Positions 41,330 to 50,189 of a stretch of DNA of 64,000 nucleotides are shown here, piece after piece. Numbering within the stretch: the first letter of the stretch is position 1; each line of letters opens with the position of its first letter. The DNA is from Nitrospira sp. (GTDB lineage Bacteria > Nitrospirota > Nitrospiria > Nitrospirales > Nitrospiraceae): contig JAURZE010000009.1 in NCBI GenBank assembly GCA_030653545.1, forward strand, positions 31,368 to 95,367. Direction: 5' to 3'. A program made the position numbers and the translations under genes. Under the pieces are notes generated by a model. It did not search any database, was not told where the DNA came from, and was given only the letters and a program-made list of their open reading frames with translations.

Positions 41330-41746
41330 TCACGGTTCATTGAACGGCTTGGTGGCAATCGCCAAATCCTCGACCGGAATCCGCTGGAGGATGTCGAGCA
41401 CCGCGACGACGTGTTTATACTCCACGCCGGAATCGCCGCGGAGCACGAGCGGCAACTTGCCGCCCTTGGCGGCTTTCAGATCGCGAATCAACTTTTCCAG
41501 CTCCGTGATCTTGACCTTCTCTTCATCCATGTAGATATCGCCGTTCTTCTTCACGGAGAGGGTCGGCGTGGTGGTTTCCATTTCCGTTTCGTGCGGCGTC
41601 GACTCCGGCAGCTTCAGCTCGATTCCCTGCACCGCCGCCGTCGTCGTGATGATGAAAATCACGAGCAGCACCCAGGCCAGGTCGAGCAAGGGGGTCATAT
41701 TGATATCGGCGACCGCGCCATGCGATTTGCGTGAAAAACGTCTCAT
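41330..41746 (-). CDS. exbD: ExbD/TolR-family proton-channel subunit, 138 aa
   Basis: A single N-terminal span, AVADINMTPLLDLAWVLLVIFIITT, includes the conserved Asp near residue 22 needed for proton use (D in LLDLAW). The periplasmic domain is IELKLPESTPHE ... LPLVLRGDSGVEYKHVVAVLDILQRI, the ExbD/TolR pattern. It forms the proton-driven motor with ExbB and drives TonB. It lies between ExbB and TonB genes on the same strand, with repeat-filled spacers on both sides. Confidence 0.95.
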   Translation of the reverse strand: MRRFSRKSHGAVADINMTPLLDLAWVLLVIFIITTTAAVQGIELKLPESTPHETEMETTTPTLSVKKNGDIYMDEEKVKITELEKLIRDLKAAKGGKLPLVLRGDSGVEYKHVVAVLDILQRIPVEDLAIATKPFNEP

Positions 41747-41926
41747 CCCTTCCCTCCGTATCTCGTCTCACGTGAAGCGTATCTTGGTAAATCCCGTATC
41801 GCGTGAAGTGTGAAACGTCATGCGTGAAGCGTCCAAATCCGAAACGAGATACGCTTCACGCTTCACGAGGGACGCTTCACATCCTTCCCCCCGCGCTTCA
41901 CGTTTCACGAACAACGCTTCACGTCT
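41747..41926. repeat. GTGAAGCGT-type repeat spacer between exbB and exbD
   Basis: The same motif family as 41166-41329, in direct and inverted copies, with the shared 35-base block near 41826-41860. This interrupts what would otherwise be a tightly packed operon. Confidence 0.8.
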
Positions 41927-42709
41927 TCAGTGTCCCGTCGCCGCTGAGGATGGCTCGGCCTCCTGGCGGTGACCGCCAGGGCGATAGTCTTCGGGATCTT
42001 CCGCTTCGGCCGCGGCGCCTTTTTTCTCCTGGAGATAGTCCGTCATGAAGACGGTTTCGAGATGGGCCGCGAAATTATCGAGCTCCATGGTGAGCGTCTT
42101 CGTCTTGGTCACGAGAAAGTTGTAGCAAAAGAGGGAGGGGATCGCGACCATCAGGCCGGCAACCGTCGCGATGAGCGCGGACGCGACGCCGGGCGCCATG
42201 GTCGCGAGGGTGGCCGACTGCGCCTTGCCGATGCCGGCAAACGTGTCCATGACCCCCCAGACGGTGCCGAGCAGTCCGATGAACGGCCCGCCGCTGATGG
42301 CCGTTGCCAGGACGATCATCCCCGACTCCAGACTGACCGCCGCCTCGCCGAGCACGCGCTCCAGCGCAATCCGCACGGCGCTCATGCCGTGATGTGGAAT
42401 CTTCTCCCCGTCATACTTTTCCTGCTGCGCCTTGAGTTCTTCGCAGCCGCCATAATACACGTCGTACATCGGCGATCCCTGCAGCTGCTTGATCGGGCCT
42501 TTACTGAACACGACCAGGGGACCTTTGGACTTCGAGTAGTAGCCGAGAAAAATCCCGTTTCGCTTCTTGGCTTTGGCCAGCTGACGAAACTTGTTGATGA
42601 TGACCGTCCAGCTGACCAGCGAGAAAAACAGCAGCACGGAGATCGTGATCTTTCCTTCGAGCGTCGCATGGCTCAACGCGAACGCTACGCCTCCTGAACT
42701 CATTTCCAT
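41927..42709 (-). CDS. exbB: ExbB/TolQ/MotA-family proton-channel subunit, 260 aa
   Basis: Three spans are visible: GKITISVLLFFSLVSWTVIIN (about 19-40), SLESGMIVLATAISGGPFIGLLGTVWGVMDTFAGIG (about 130-160), and ATMAPGVASALIATVAGLMVAIPSLFCYNFL (about 172-200). The GLLGTVWGVMDTF and ASALIATVAGLMVAIP stretches are the MotA/TolQ/ExbB core. It assembles the proton channel with ExbD. The C-terminus is an acidic/Pro-rich tail (EDPEDYRPGGHRQ). AAGGA precedes the ATG; it follows tpsA by 18 bases. Confidence 0.95.
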   Translation of the reverse strand: MEMSSGGVAFALSHATLEGKITISVLLFFSLVSWTVIINKFRQLAKAKKRNGIFLGYYSKSKGPLVVFSKGPIKQLQGSPMYDVYYGGCEELKAQQEKYDGEKIPHHGMSAVRIALERVLGEAAVSLESGMIVLATAISGGPFIGLLGTVWGVMDTFAGIGKAQSATLATMAPGVASALIATVAGLMVAIPSLFCYNFLVTKTKTLTMELDNFAAHLETVFMTDYLQEKKGAAAEAEDPEDYRPGGHRQEAEPSSAATGH

Positions 42710-42727
42710 ATGTGTCGTCCTTTCCGG

Positions 42728-45700
42728 TTAGCTGCCTGCTTGCGGCTTCACATCGACTTGAATGACCACGCCGCGTTTCACACGGACGGACTTGGCCAGT
42801 TGGGTCTTTCGCTCGTCGCCTGTCTTCTCTGAAGCCGCGTGCTTCGATTTCGCCTCGGCTTGCGTTTGCGACGACGCGGACTCGATGACGGATTCCGATG
42901 TCGTGTCGGCGGATTTCGATGCGCTTCCCCCTGCATTGGCCGTCGCGCTGGTCGGAGCCGGCGGCGGCGGAGCGGCTGGGGGCGGCAGACTGCCGCCACC
43001 GGTCGTCGGTGGCGCTCCTCCGCCCGTCGACGATGTGCCGATTACCACCGGTAGCGGCGGACGAGGTTTTGACTCGTCCCGCTCGAAGCGAACCCGGCCT
43101 TGGATCGTTCCCTCGCCGGTCGTCTCTCCCTTAGGGGTCACGACCACGACGTCACGGCCGCGAATACCGGCGATCGGCACATCGATATTGCCTTCTTCTG
43201 CCAGCAGCGTAATATTGCCCAACAACAACGGATCGATGAACTTGTTGAATTCTTCCGCATACACCGGATTGCGCACGTCCTCCAATTGCTTCTTAGTCGC
43301 CAGCAACCGGGTGGCATCACGCCCGAAGAATGTGGCCTTTTCGATCTCGCGGTTGATCGCGTTGATCTCCGGAGTGTTGAACTCCGGAAACGCGAGCGGG
43401 AAGGGATCGCCCGCTTCGACCACCTGCCCGTTGACGACCCGCGGCGGCGGATGAAACGTGGAGATGCCGCTGCCGGGGATCAGGAAGACCAGGAAGTCTT
43501 TGGCCTGTTTTCCATCCGGCCCAATAACCGGCGTGCCGTCAGGATTGAACCTCAACTCTTCGATAATGAACTGGACAACTTCGTTTCTGCCTCCGGTGCC
43601 TGCATTGATGTTGCCCTTCGTCGACGTAATATTGATATCGCCGCCCCCGAAGGTCGCCACCCGCGACTTGTTCACGTTCACGTCGCGGGTAGACTTGATG
43701 TCGATGCCGCCGCCGCGCACGGTGAGAATCCCGCTCTCCTGAGTCGACCCGATGATATTGCCCCCCACATCAATCTTCCCGCCGGTGGGCTTCACGACTT
43801 GAACCGATTGCGCGTCAGCCAGAAATAACTTGCCGTCCCCGATCAAAACCAGCTCGCCGTTGAGCACAACCGGCTTGCCCTTATGGCGCAGCGGTTCGAT
43901 CAGCTTTCCGTTTACCAGAAGCAGCTTGCCGCTTTGCTCCACCAGTCCAACGTGCACTTTCACCGGCCCGGTTCCACCGAGCGGCGCCGTCTGATCCATG
44001 ACGACCGATCGGCCGTTGTAGATCACCTCTTCACCGTTCACGATCAGGACCGTCTTCCCATCCGCTCGCGTGCGGGTCGTTCCGACGACGGCCTGCGGAT
44101 TCCCGCCGACGACGAGGGGCGCCCCGGCTCCGTCGACAAGCGGGTCGACGCCCAGACCATGAATCGACACGGAGGCGCCGTTGAAGCTGGCGATTCGCGA
44201 CTGTGTCATCAGGAGGTCGCCGCCCACTTCGATGTCCAACAGTCCGCTCTTGTTTTTGTCGCCCGTCGGCCTCGACTCAAACCGGTGCGTAATGCCCTGG
44301 CTGTCAGCCAGATCCAGCGTACGGCCGGCACTCACCTTTCCGGTTCCCGCGCCGTAGAAACTGATGCCGCTCGGCGCGCCTTCATTCGCAACGACCCGCT
44401 TCATATCGATATCGCGGCCGGCGCGGACCACCGACGACGTCCCTTCCGGCAGTGCGATGGACGCGGTAAACTCGCGGAGATCGCGCCCGGCATCGATCGT
44501 GACAATTTTCTTGAGACTGGGGCTATCCACCTGAAACCCAATTCGGCTGATATCTCCGCTGGCCGTCTTGAACGTCACGGGAACGGCCTGGTGGACCGGA
44601 ACATTCGTCGCAGGCACCCTCATGGCCTTAAAAATTTCCTGGGGGTCCCGCAGTCCTGCGAGCTTGAGAGGATCAGCCGGAATGAGCGAAACGGTCGGAA
44701 CCGCCTCCGTCACCGTCACGAGCGGAAACCGCTCAGGATGTCTGGTGATACTCGGCATATCTTCAAGCGCATAGGCCGGAGGCTTCCGGCCCGCCCAGAA
44801 CGCGAGCTCAGGGTCCCTCGCGAGTTCTGAGAGGGCCACGACTCGCCACTCGCCGGGCAGCAATCCACCGTATCCCACAAATACCGGCACATAGTTCGAA
44901 AAGTCTCTCTCCTGCCTGGTCGACACCTGTCCCGCGATATGATTTCCGGCGATCACCTCGATGGCTCCCGCCAGCGACGGCCAGAACGTGAGACTCCTTT
45001 CGATGAAGACAGTTCCCTGTTCTGCCCGCGCGATGAACGAAGCCGGGTAAAAGCTTCGAATCTGATCGAACCCGTCATTCCTCGTCGAAACGGGTTTCAG
45101 ATGAATATCGCCGGAGTTGGACGTCGCGCTCACGATGTTATCGGGATGGGCGATGAGGGCCGGTTGGCCTTCCGCAATTCCCAGATCCTGGATAAGCCCG
45201 AGGAAGAAATCCCCGATTGAGGACATGATTACCCGGCCTTTGCCGAGCGCCAGGTTGGCATAGGAATCGGCTGCGCCGATCGCTCCGCCGGCTGTCACCT
45301 GCGCGGCGCCGTTGGTGAGGAGGAATCCGGGCCCGGTTTGGATGCCGTCGAGCAGGCCTCCGAGCAGGTGACGTCCAGCCGTCAGAGTGAGGTTGCCCGG
45401 TCCTCCGACTCGGATTCCAGTCATCATTTGGAAAACCCCGGCATCGAATCCGCTTGGCACAAACAGATCCCTTCCTGCCCCGAGCCTAATATCACCGCCG
45501 GCGACCGTGTAGAGGTTTGAGTGAAATCCTCCTTGTTCGATCTTCAGATCTCGACCTGCTTGGAAATCGATGACGCCACCGCGTCCGGTCCAGAGATTGC
45601 TGCCCGAAAAGATGATGTCGTTGACGGCCGTGCCGGTATAGTTCCACTTCGACAAGCCAAGGCCTTCCGGATGGTTGGTGAGAAACACCTCGCTGAACAG

Positions 45701-46915
45701 GAGATCTCCCCCGGCGACGAAATGCAGCGTCCCTTCGCCTCCTGGCGGAGGCGCCAGATTGTCCATATCGAAGGCGCCCGTGACGCGAAGATCGTCCGGT
45801 GAGACGAACGTGATCGTGGACAAACCGGAACCGGACAGGCCCGACAGATCCACGTCGACCGGATCGATGAGCAAACGGCCGCCTTGATACCCTGCCCGCA
45901 CATCTCCCAGAAACCGACCGCCCAGCTTGACCTGTTTCCCGCTTAACTCGACGAATCCGCCATGGCCGCCCTGCGCGCCACCGGAGACGTCCACTGTCGC
46001 GCCCTGTTCGAACTTCGCCGTTCCCTTAGATATATCGGCGATCGCGAGAACCGTTCCCCCGTCAGAAGGTCCAGATCCGGCCCCCCTTGCAATCGTCTGA
46101 CTCCCGGACTTCAGCGTGAGGGTCTCGCTCGCAAAGAGTTCGATTTTACCGTTCCGTTCCCGCACACTGTTTGCTTGAACGAGGCCCTCTTGATTCACGA
46201 CGCGGCCGGCTAACGTGATCTGGCCGCCGTCCGCGATCAGGTCCTTCAGGTTCACGGCGTGACCGATGGGCGCGGAGATTTCCGCGAGGAATCCCTGGCC
46301 GTCCGGCCGATTCGATAGATACGCCGTTTTCCCGGCCGCCAACACGATGGTGCCGTTGGGGCTCGTGATAATGCCGCTGTTCTCGACATTCGGGGCCAGG
46401 AGATAGATTCCGTCGTGAGATCCCTGAATCGCGCCGGTGTTCTTCACGAGTCCTTCGATGCCGGCGCCCTCGAACAGGTAATGCCCGCGCAGGAAATTCT
46501 CGTTCGAGAGGTGCAACGACGATGCAATCAGCCCGCCCGCATTGACCTGCGCGTTCGAGCCGAACAGGATTCCGTTGCGATTGAGCAGGATCACGGTGCC
46601 GTTCGCCTCCAGCCGACCCAAGATCTGGCTGGGATTCTGATCGAAAATGTGATTGAGGGCGATCGCCCGGACGTTCGGCTGGATGAATTGCGTCACTTCG
46701 TTCGGCGCAATGTTGAACGACTGCCAGTTGATGATAGCCCGCTGGGAGGCCTGGGCGATCGTCACCCGCGACGTCCCCAAGCCGCCGACAGTGGCCTCGC
46801 CGGCCACCACACTTGGGCCTGCCGGATTCGCAAAAACCACGGGGAGCACGATCATCTGGACGACGTAACAGGAAACCGTCAGTGCCGCGAGCCGTTTTTG
46901 AAATCGACCATGCAT
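42728..46915 (-). CDS. FHA-type two-partner secretion exoprotein (TpsA), 1395 aa
   Basis: After a signal (ALTVSCYVVQMIVLPVVFA) comes the TPS secretion domain with its hallmark stretch: INWQSFNIAPNEVTQFIQPNVRAIALNHIF ... ILGRLEANGTVILLNRNGILFGSNAQVNAGGLIAS (about residues 40-130). Long beta-helix-type repeats follow (GGDIRLGAGRDLFV, GGGDINITSTKGNINAG). A Pro-rich linker (about 1280-1310, PPPAAPPPPAPTS) and a Lys/Ser-rich tail ending VKRGVVIQVDVKPQAGS close it. It should be a surface or secreted adhesin or matrix protein, exported by the TpsB just upstream. It lacks Cys through most of the length, as expected. GGGAGGG precedes the ATG. Confidence 0.93.
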   Translation of the reverse strand: MHGRFQKRLAALTVSCYVVQMIVLPVVFANPAGPSVVAGEATVGGLGTSRVTIAQASQRAIINWQSFNIAPNEVTQFIQPNVRAIALNHIFDQNPSQILGRLEANGTVILLNRNGILFGSNAQVNAGGLIASSLHLSNENFLRGHYLFEGAGIEGLVKNTGAIQGSHDGIYLLAPNVENSGIITSPNGTIVLAAGKTAYLSNRPDGQGFLAEISAPIGHAVNLKDLIADGGQITLAGRVVNQEGLVQANSVRERNGKIELFASETLTLKSGSQTIARGAGSGPSDGGTVLAIADISKGTAKFEQGATVDVSGGAQGGHGGFVELSGKQVKLGGRFLGDVRAGYQGGRLLIDPVDVDLSGLSGSGLSTITFVSPDDLRVTGAFDMDNLAPPPGGEGTLHFVAGGDLLFSEVFLTNHPEGLGLSKWNYTGTAVNDIIFSGSNLWTGRGGVIDFQAGRDLKIEQGGFHSNLYTVAGGDIRLGAGRDLFVPSGFDAGVFQMMTGIRVGGPGNLTLTAGRHLLGGLLDGIQTGPGFLLTNGAAQVTAGGAIGAADSYANLALGKGRVIMSSIGDFFLGLIQDLGIAEGQPALIAHPDNIVSATSNSGDIHLKPVSTRNDGFDQIRSFYPASFIARAEQGTVFIERSLTFWPSLAGAIEVIAGNHIAGQVSTRQERDFSNYVPVFVGYGGLLPGEWRVVALSELARDPELAFWAGRKPPAYALEDMPSITRHPERFPLVTVTEAVPTVSLIPADPLKLAGLRDPQEIFKAMRVPATNVPVHQAVPVTFKTASGDISRIGFQVDSPSLKKIVTIDAGRDLREFTASIALPEGTSSVVRAGRDIDMKRVVANEGAPSGISFYGAGTGKVSAGRTLDLADSQGITHRFESRPTGDKNKSGLLDIEVGGDLLMTQSRIASFNGASVSIHGLGVDPLVDGAGAPLVVGGNPQAVVGTTRTRADGKTVLIVNGEEVIYNGRSVVMDQTAPLGGTGPVKVHVGLVEQSGKLLLVNGKLIEPLRHKGKPVVLNGELVLIGDGKLFLADAQSVQVVKPTGGKIDVGGNIIGSTQESGILTVRGGGIDIKSTRDVNVNKSRVATFGGGDINITSTKGNINAGTGGRNEVVQFIIEELRFNPDGTPVIGPDGKQAKDFLVFLIPGSGISTFHPPPRVVNGQVVEAGDPFPLAFPEFNTPEINAINREIEKATFFGRDATRLLATKKQLEDVRNPVYAEEFNKFIDPLLLGNITLLAEEGNIDVPIAGIRGRDVVVVTPKGETTGEGTIQGRVRFERDESKPRPPLPVVIGTSSTGGGAPPTTGGGSLPPPAAPPPPAPTSATANAGGSASKSADTTSESVIESASSQTQAEAKSKHAASEKTGDERKTQLAKSVRVKRGVVIQVDVKPQAGS

Positions 46916-46931
46916 GGTACGCCCTCCCTCG

Positions 46932-48788
46932 CTAGAATCCCACGCCGACGGAAAAATGGACGAACTGGTCGCCGCGCTGGGTCGTCAGCGTATCTCTTAA
47001 CGCCCACCCTTGATCGACCTTCAACTCCCCCAGGTCCTTGGGGAACTTCACGCGAATGCCGAATCCGGTGCCTTCAAGCCTGAATCGCGGAGTCTGGCCG
47101 GGCTGCGGCTTCTCGGCCCACAGCTGGGCGGCATCGTAGAACGCGATGAGCCGCACCCGAACCGTGTAGTCCGAACTCTTGCGCCGCTGCCAGATGCGGT
47201 CGATCGGCACCGTCAAGAGTTCCGGTGTGGTAAGTTCCGCGCGCCCGCGCAGGGCATGATCGCCGATGACCTCAAAGTTGTCGTACCCTCGCACGGTGTC
47301 CATCCCGCCGGCGAAATACTGCTCCGCCGGAATCAAAGGCTGGCTGCCCCATTGCCCGTCCACATGTAACGCCAGCGTGAAGCCGACAGGCATCTCCTGC
47401 ACGCGATCGATCCCGCCTTGCACGACCGCAAACGTGCCGGTCGATCCGACTCGCGCCTGTCCTGGCTCATTGAAATCATTGGGGTCTCCGGTGAAATCCC
47501 TCTTTCTCCCTCCGGGAATCATTCCGGCAATATAACCTCTTGCCGAGGCTGTCACTTTTGTAAGACCGGTGCGATCAGGCAGGAACCCTGTGTACGCGGC
47601 CGACATCGGGGTGTATTGGATGGGGCTCAACAGTGTCAGGGTCCCGAGCGGCTCAGGAAATTGTCCTGTGGTCCGTTCCAATCGTTTATAGTCCATCCCG
47701 ATCGACAGCTGGTGCGTCCCCCACCCGCCTTCGGTCAGGGGAAACATGTATCGGACTCCGGCGATGGTCGCGTTACCGGCAAAGGTCACGTCTCCGCCCC
47801 CGATGCTCAAGGACCCTCCGGCCAACACCGACGAACTTTGCGCTTTGGATGCATAGACTGAGAGCAAATGACTCGGCCAAATGATCGGGAGGACGAAACT
47901 CGCTCCGTAGTTCTGTACGGCGCCCCAATCCGTCGGCGTTTGCACCGTGTTGACCGTCAGGATTTCGTCGCCGCCGAAGAGGTTGGTATGTTGCGCCTCG
48001 GCAATGAGCCGGTTTCGCGGCGTGGTGATAGGCCCTTTATTGTCGGCTTCCAGCTTTCCGTGCACCGGAAGACGATCGATCGTCTTGAGTTCGAGATTTA
48101 CGGTCCCCGGTACGGATCCTAGCTTGAGAACAGGCGCGACTTTCAAATCGGGATTGCCGTTGAGCGCCGACAGTTCCTTGAGAAACGTCGGCTCATGAAG
48201 AAGCGCACCGGGCTGAACGGACGGCAATTTCCCCCGAATGTTTGACCACTCATAATGTTCGTTTCCTGTCACCGTGATTTCCATGAGCCGGCTTTCCAGA
48301 ATCTGCAAGCGCACCACACCGTTTTCAATCGTCTGCTCGGGAAGAGTCACCAGTACCGTAGGGTAGCCGGCGTCGTGATAAAGTTTCTCCAGGTCGACCC
48401 GCGCTTTCTCCACATCCGCAATCTGCTTTTCGCCGCCTTTGTGGCGATCGAGCAGATTGTCGATCTTTGCCTGGTCCAGAATCGTATTCCCCTCGACGAG
48501 AAAAGTCGTGATCGCAAATCGCACGGCCTGCTGATCGATGGCAGGACTCGCATCCGGCATCGTCTCGGCGCGAGGAGTCTGTGGATCGCGGCGCGCCGGC
48601 GCATCGGATGCCGCCGTCGGTTGCGGCTGCCGCGACGCTCCCGACGAGTCCTTCAGCGCACCCGCTTGCAGCGCGCCCGCCTGCGCAGAGCTCCCCGATG
48701 GTTTGCGATTGTCGCGCGCCTCACTGACTCCGTTACCCGCGCTGCCCCACACCAGCACCCCGATCACAAGCCACCCCACCCTCTTCAT
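46932..48788 (-). CDS. TpsB outer-membrane transporter (ShlB/FhaC/HecB family), 618 aa
   Basis: A signal (MKRVGWLVIGVLVWGSAGNGVSEA) and a Ser/Ala/Pro linker precede two POTRA domains: FAITTFLVEGNTILDQAKIDNLLDRHKG and LEKLYHDAGYPTVLVTLPEQTIENGVVRLQILESRLMEITVTGNEHYEWSNIRGKLPSVQPGALLHEPTF. The barrel follows from about residue 260 and contains the VRGYDNFEVIGDHALRGRAELTTPEL motif near 500, with the conserved Arg of loop 6. It translocates the TpsA encoded 17 bases downstream. Start at 48788; a short ORF ends across this ATG as ATGA. Confidence 0.95.
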   Translation of the reverse strand: MKRVGWLVIGVLVWGSAGNGVSEARDNRKPSGSSAQAGALQAGALKDSSGASRQPQPTAASDAPARRDPQTPRAETMPDASPAIDQQAVRFAITTFLVEGNTILDQAKIDNLLDRHKGGEKQIADVEKARVDLEKLYHDAGYPTVLVTLPEQTIENGVVRLQILESRLMEITVTGNEHYEWSNIRGKLPSVQPGALLHEPTFLKELSALNGNPDLKVAPVLKLGSVPGTVNLELKTIDRLPVHGKLEADNKGPITTPRNRLIAEAQHTNLFGGDEILTVNTVQTPTDWGAVQNYGASFVLPIIWPSHLLSVYASKAQSSSVLAGGSLSIGGGDVTFAGNATIAGVRYMFPLTEGGWGTHQLSIGMDYKRLERTTGQFPEPLGTLTLLSPIQYTPMSAAYTGFLPDRTGLTKVTASARGYIAGMIPGGRKRDFTGDPNDFNEPGQARVGSTGTFAVVQGGIDRVQEMPVGFTLALHVDGQWGSQPLIPAEQYFAGGMDTVRGYDNFEVIGDHALRGRAELTTPELLTVPIDRIWQRRKSSDYTVRVRLIAFYDAAQLWAEKPQPGQTPRFRLEGTGFGIRVKFPKDLGELKVDQGWALRDTLTTQRGDQFVHFSVGVGF

Positions 48789-48904
48789 GCGACATCGCTT
48801 TCCCCGAAGCCCGCGCGCTCCCGTGATGCCTCTCCGTCGTCGCATACCTTGCCGGCTATCTGATCCATCGCCACAATTTCTCCCATGAGGGCCCGTTCTC
48901 CCAT
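48785..48904 (-). CDS. Possible 39-residue leader ORF overlapping the tpsB start
   Basis: From an ATG at 48904 the frame runs 39 codons and its TGA (48787-48785) overlaps the tpsB ATG as ATGA. It begins MGERALMGEIVAMDQIAGK, encoded partly by an 18-base in-frame tandem repeat. No ribosome-binding site is visible before it, and the frame is open further upstream to a TAA near 48976. Coding status is uncertain; it could serve translational coupling. Confidence 0.25.
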   Translation of the reverse strand: MGERALMGEIVAMDQIAGKVCDDGEASRERAGFGESDVA

Positions 48905-48913
48905 GAGGGCCCG
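48878..48913. repeat. 18-base tandem repeat, two perfect copies
   Basis: TTCTCCCATGAGGGCCCG occurs at 48878-48895 and again at 48896-48913 without change. It lies in the tpsB leader region, next to a hairpin (CCCCG/CGGGG near 48923-48937). Confidence 0.9.
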
Positions 48914-48970
48914 CGCCCCGACGAATCCCCCGGTTCGGGGATCTTCGCCGTCTAGAGGTACCGGCGGGAT

Positions 48971-48986
48971 GTTACGGAATTGTTAT
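48971..48986 (-). promoter_or_regulatory. Direct-repeat operator upstream of the Tps-TonB operon
   Basis: Minus strand ATAAC then GTAAC, 11 bases apart (plus-strand GTTAT 48982-48986 and GTTAC 48971-48975), 182 bases before tpsB. The region 48789-49105 otherwise holds only the tandem repeat, a hairpin and the possible leader ORF. Confidence 0.4.
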
Positions 48987-49105
48987 CGAGTAATTGGTGG
49001 GTTGTTAATTCGTCTCGCGGGAGCCCTCAACCCCTTGTGAGCTCGACCGGCGCAGACTAGGATGCGCTCATCATTTTTTCGGCGAGGCTCGGACAATCGG
49101 ACCAT

Positions 49106-49996
49106 ATGAACACACAGTGGCTCACTCCCAAGCGTATCGTCGTCGCCGTCTACCTCTGCCTGTGCGGCTCCGTGGTCGCCCACTCGGCGAACGCCCTGGT
49201 CTCCAACTCACTCTATCTGCCGCCGGATCGATCCCCTTCCTCCATCCCGGCGCCAGGCGCTTCCTCCGACCCTGATCCCGCAGACACACCTCAACAATCG
49301 ATCAAGGTGATTCTTCAGAGCGGCCTCTTCCTTCTTCCTCCCGGCGCGAGCCTGGAGTCGGCCGGTAGCGCTCTGCCGCCCCCGCCCCCGCCCCCGCCGC
49401 TCGATGTGGCCAGAAAAGTCTCGCTGTCCGGAACCGTGCGGGGTGCGCAACGCGGTATGATGGCGATCCTCGAAGACCTGGCCTCCAAGAAACAGAGTCT
49501 GTACCGCCTGGGCGAGGCCGTTCCCAACGTGGGCGAGCTGGCGGCGATTGAAAAAGACCGGGTGCTGTTTCGAGAAGGGACTCGCGAAGAATGGCTGGAG
49601 CTGGGCGCTGTCCATACCAGTCATGGGGTTGCGCCAGGCACCGCCCTTCCACCGCCGATCCCGACGCCGGCGATCCCTCAGCGGCGCGTGCTCGATCGCC
49701 GCGAAATCGACGCCGCCCTGTCCGACACGACCCGCCTCCTGACGCAGGCGCAGGCGGTGCCCTATCTCACGGACGGAAAGCTGGACGGGTTCCGCCTCTA
49801 CAGCGTGATGCCGCTGGGGTTCTTCGACAAGATCGGCCTGCAAACCAACGACGTGCTGCAACGCATCAACGGTGTGGAGCTGCGCGATCCCGGCATGCTG
49901 TTGTCGCTCTTTCAGCAACTGCGGAACGAGCGGACCATTCGCGTCGATCTCGTCCGCAATACTCAGCGACAGACGTTGACTTACGACATTCGCTAG
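49106..49996 (+). CDS. GspC-like type II secretion protein, orphan, 296 aa
   Basis: One N-terminal span (RIVVAVYLCLCGSVVAHSANAL) is followed by a Pro-rich linker, an HR domain (VSLSGTVRGAQRGMMAILEDLASKKQSLYRLGEAVPNVGELAAIEKDRVLFREGTREEWLEL, about 110-170), and a C-terminal PDZ-like domain (YLTDGKLDGFRLYSVMPLGFFDKIGLQTNDVLQRINGVELRDPGMLLSLFQQLRNERTIRVDLVRNTQRQTLTYDI). This is the full GspC layout, which links inner-membrane platform to the GspD secretin. No other secretion gene adjoins it here; the partners must lie elsewhere. The TAG stop overlaps a palindromic element. Confidence 0.9.
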   Translation: MNTQWLTPKRIVVAVYLCLCGSVVAHSANALVSNSLYLPPDRSPSSIPAPGASSDPDPADTPQQSIKVILQSGLFLLPPGASLESAGSALPPPPPPPPLDVARKVSLSGTVRGAQRGMMAILEDLASKKQSLYRLGEAVPNVGELAAIEKDRVLFREGTREEWLELGAVHTSHGVAPGTALPPPIPTPAIPQRRVLDRREIDAALSDTTRLLTQAQAVPYLTDGKLDGFRLYSVMPLGFFDKIGLQTNDVLQRINGVELRDPGMLLSLFQQLRNERTIRVDLVRNTQRQTLTYDIR

Positions 49997-50119
49997 CAGG
50001 CTGTTGAAACTGTCCGCCAGCGGCGTTCTCGCCGCACTCAGAGGCTCACCGTACCACAAGGGTACGCCTCGCCTCTTCGCTGGCTGCGGCCTTGCTGGAC
50101 GGCCTTTTTGAACAGCCTG
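49997..50119. repeat. Complete palindromic stop-linked element
   Basis: It begins CAGGCTGTTGAAACTGTCC exactly after the TAG of the GspC gene and ends GGCCTTTTTGAACAGCCTG, so the two ends are inverted copies. Internal stems are visible (GTACCACAAGGGTAC). It could fold into one long hairpin ahead of a T-run and act as a terminator. The interval 49997-50288 has no gene. Confidence 0.75.
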
Positions 50120-50189
50120 CCAGACCGCTCCCTCTCCGACTGCCTCTTCTTTTCTACTCCGTACTCATGCACGTCGCCGCAAGGGCAAT

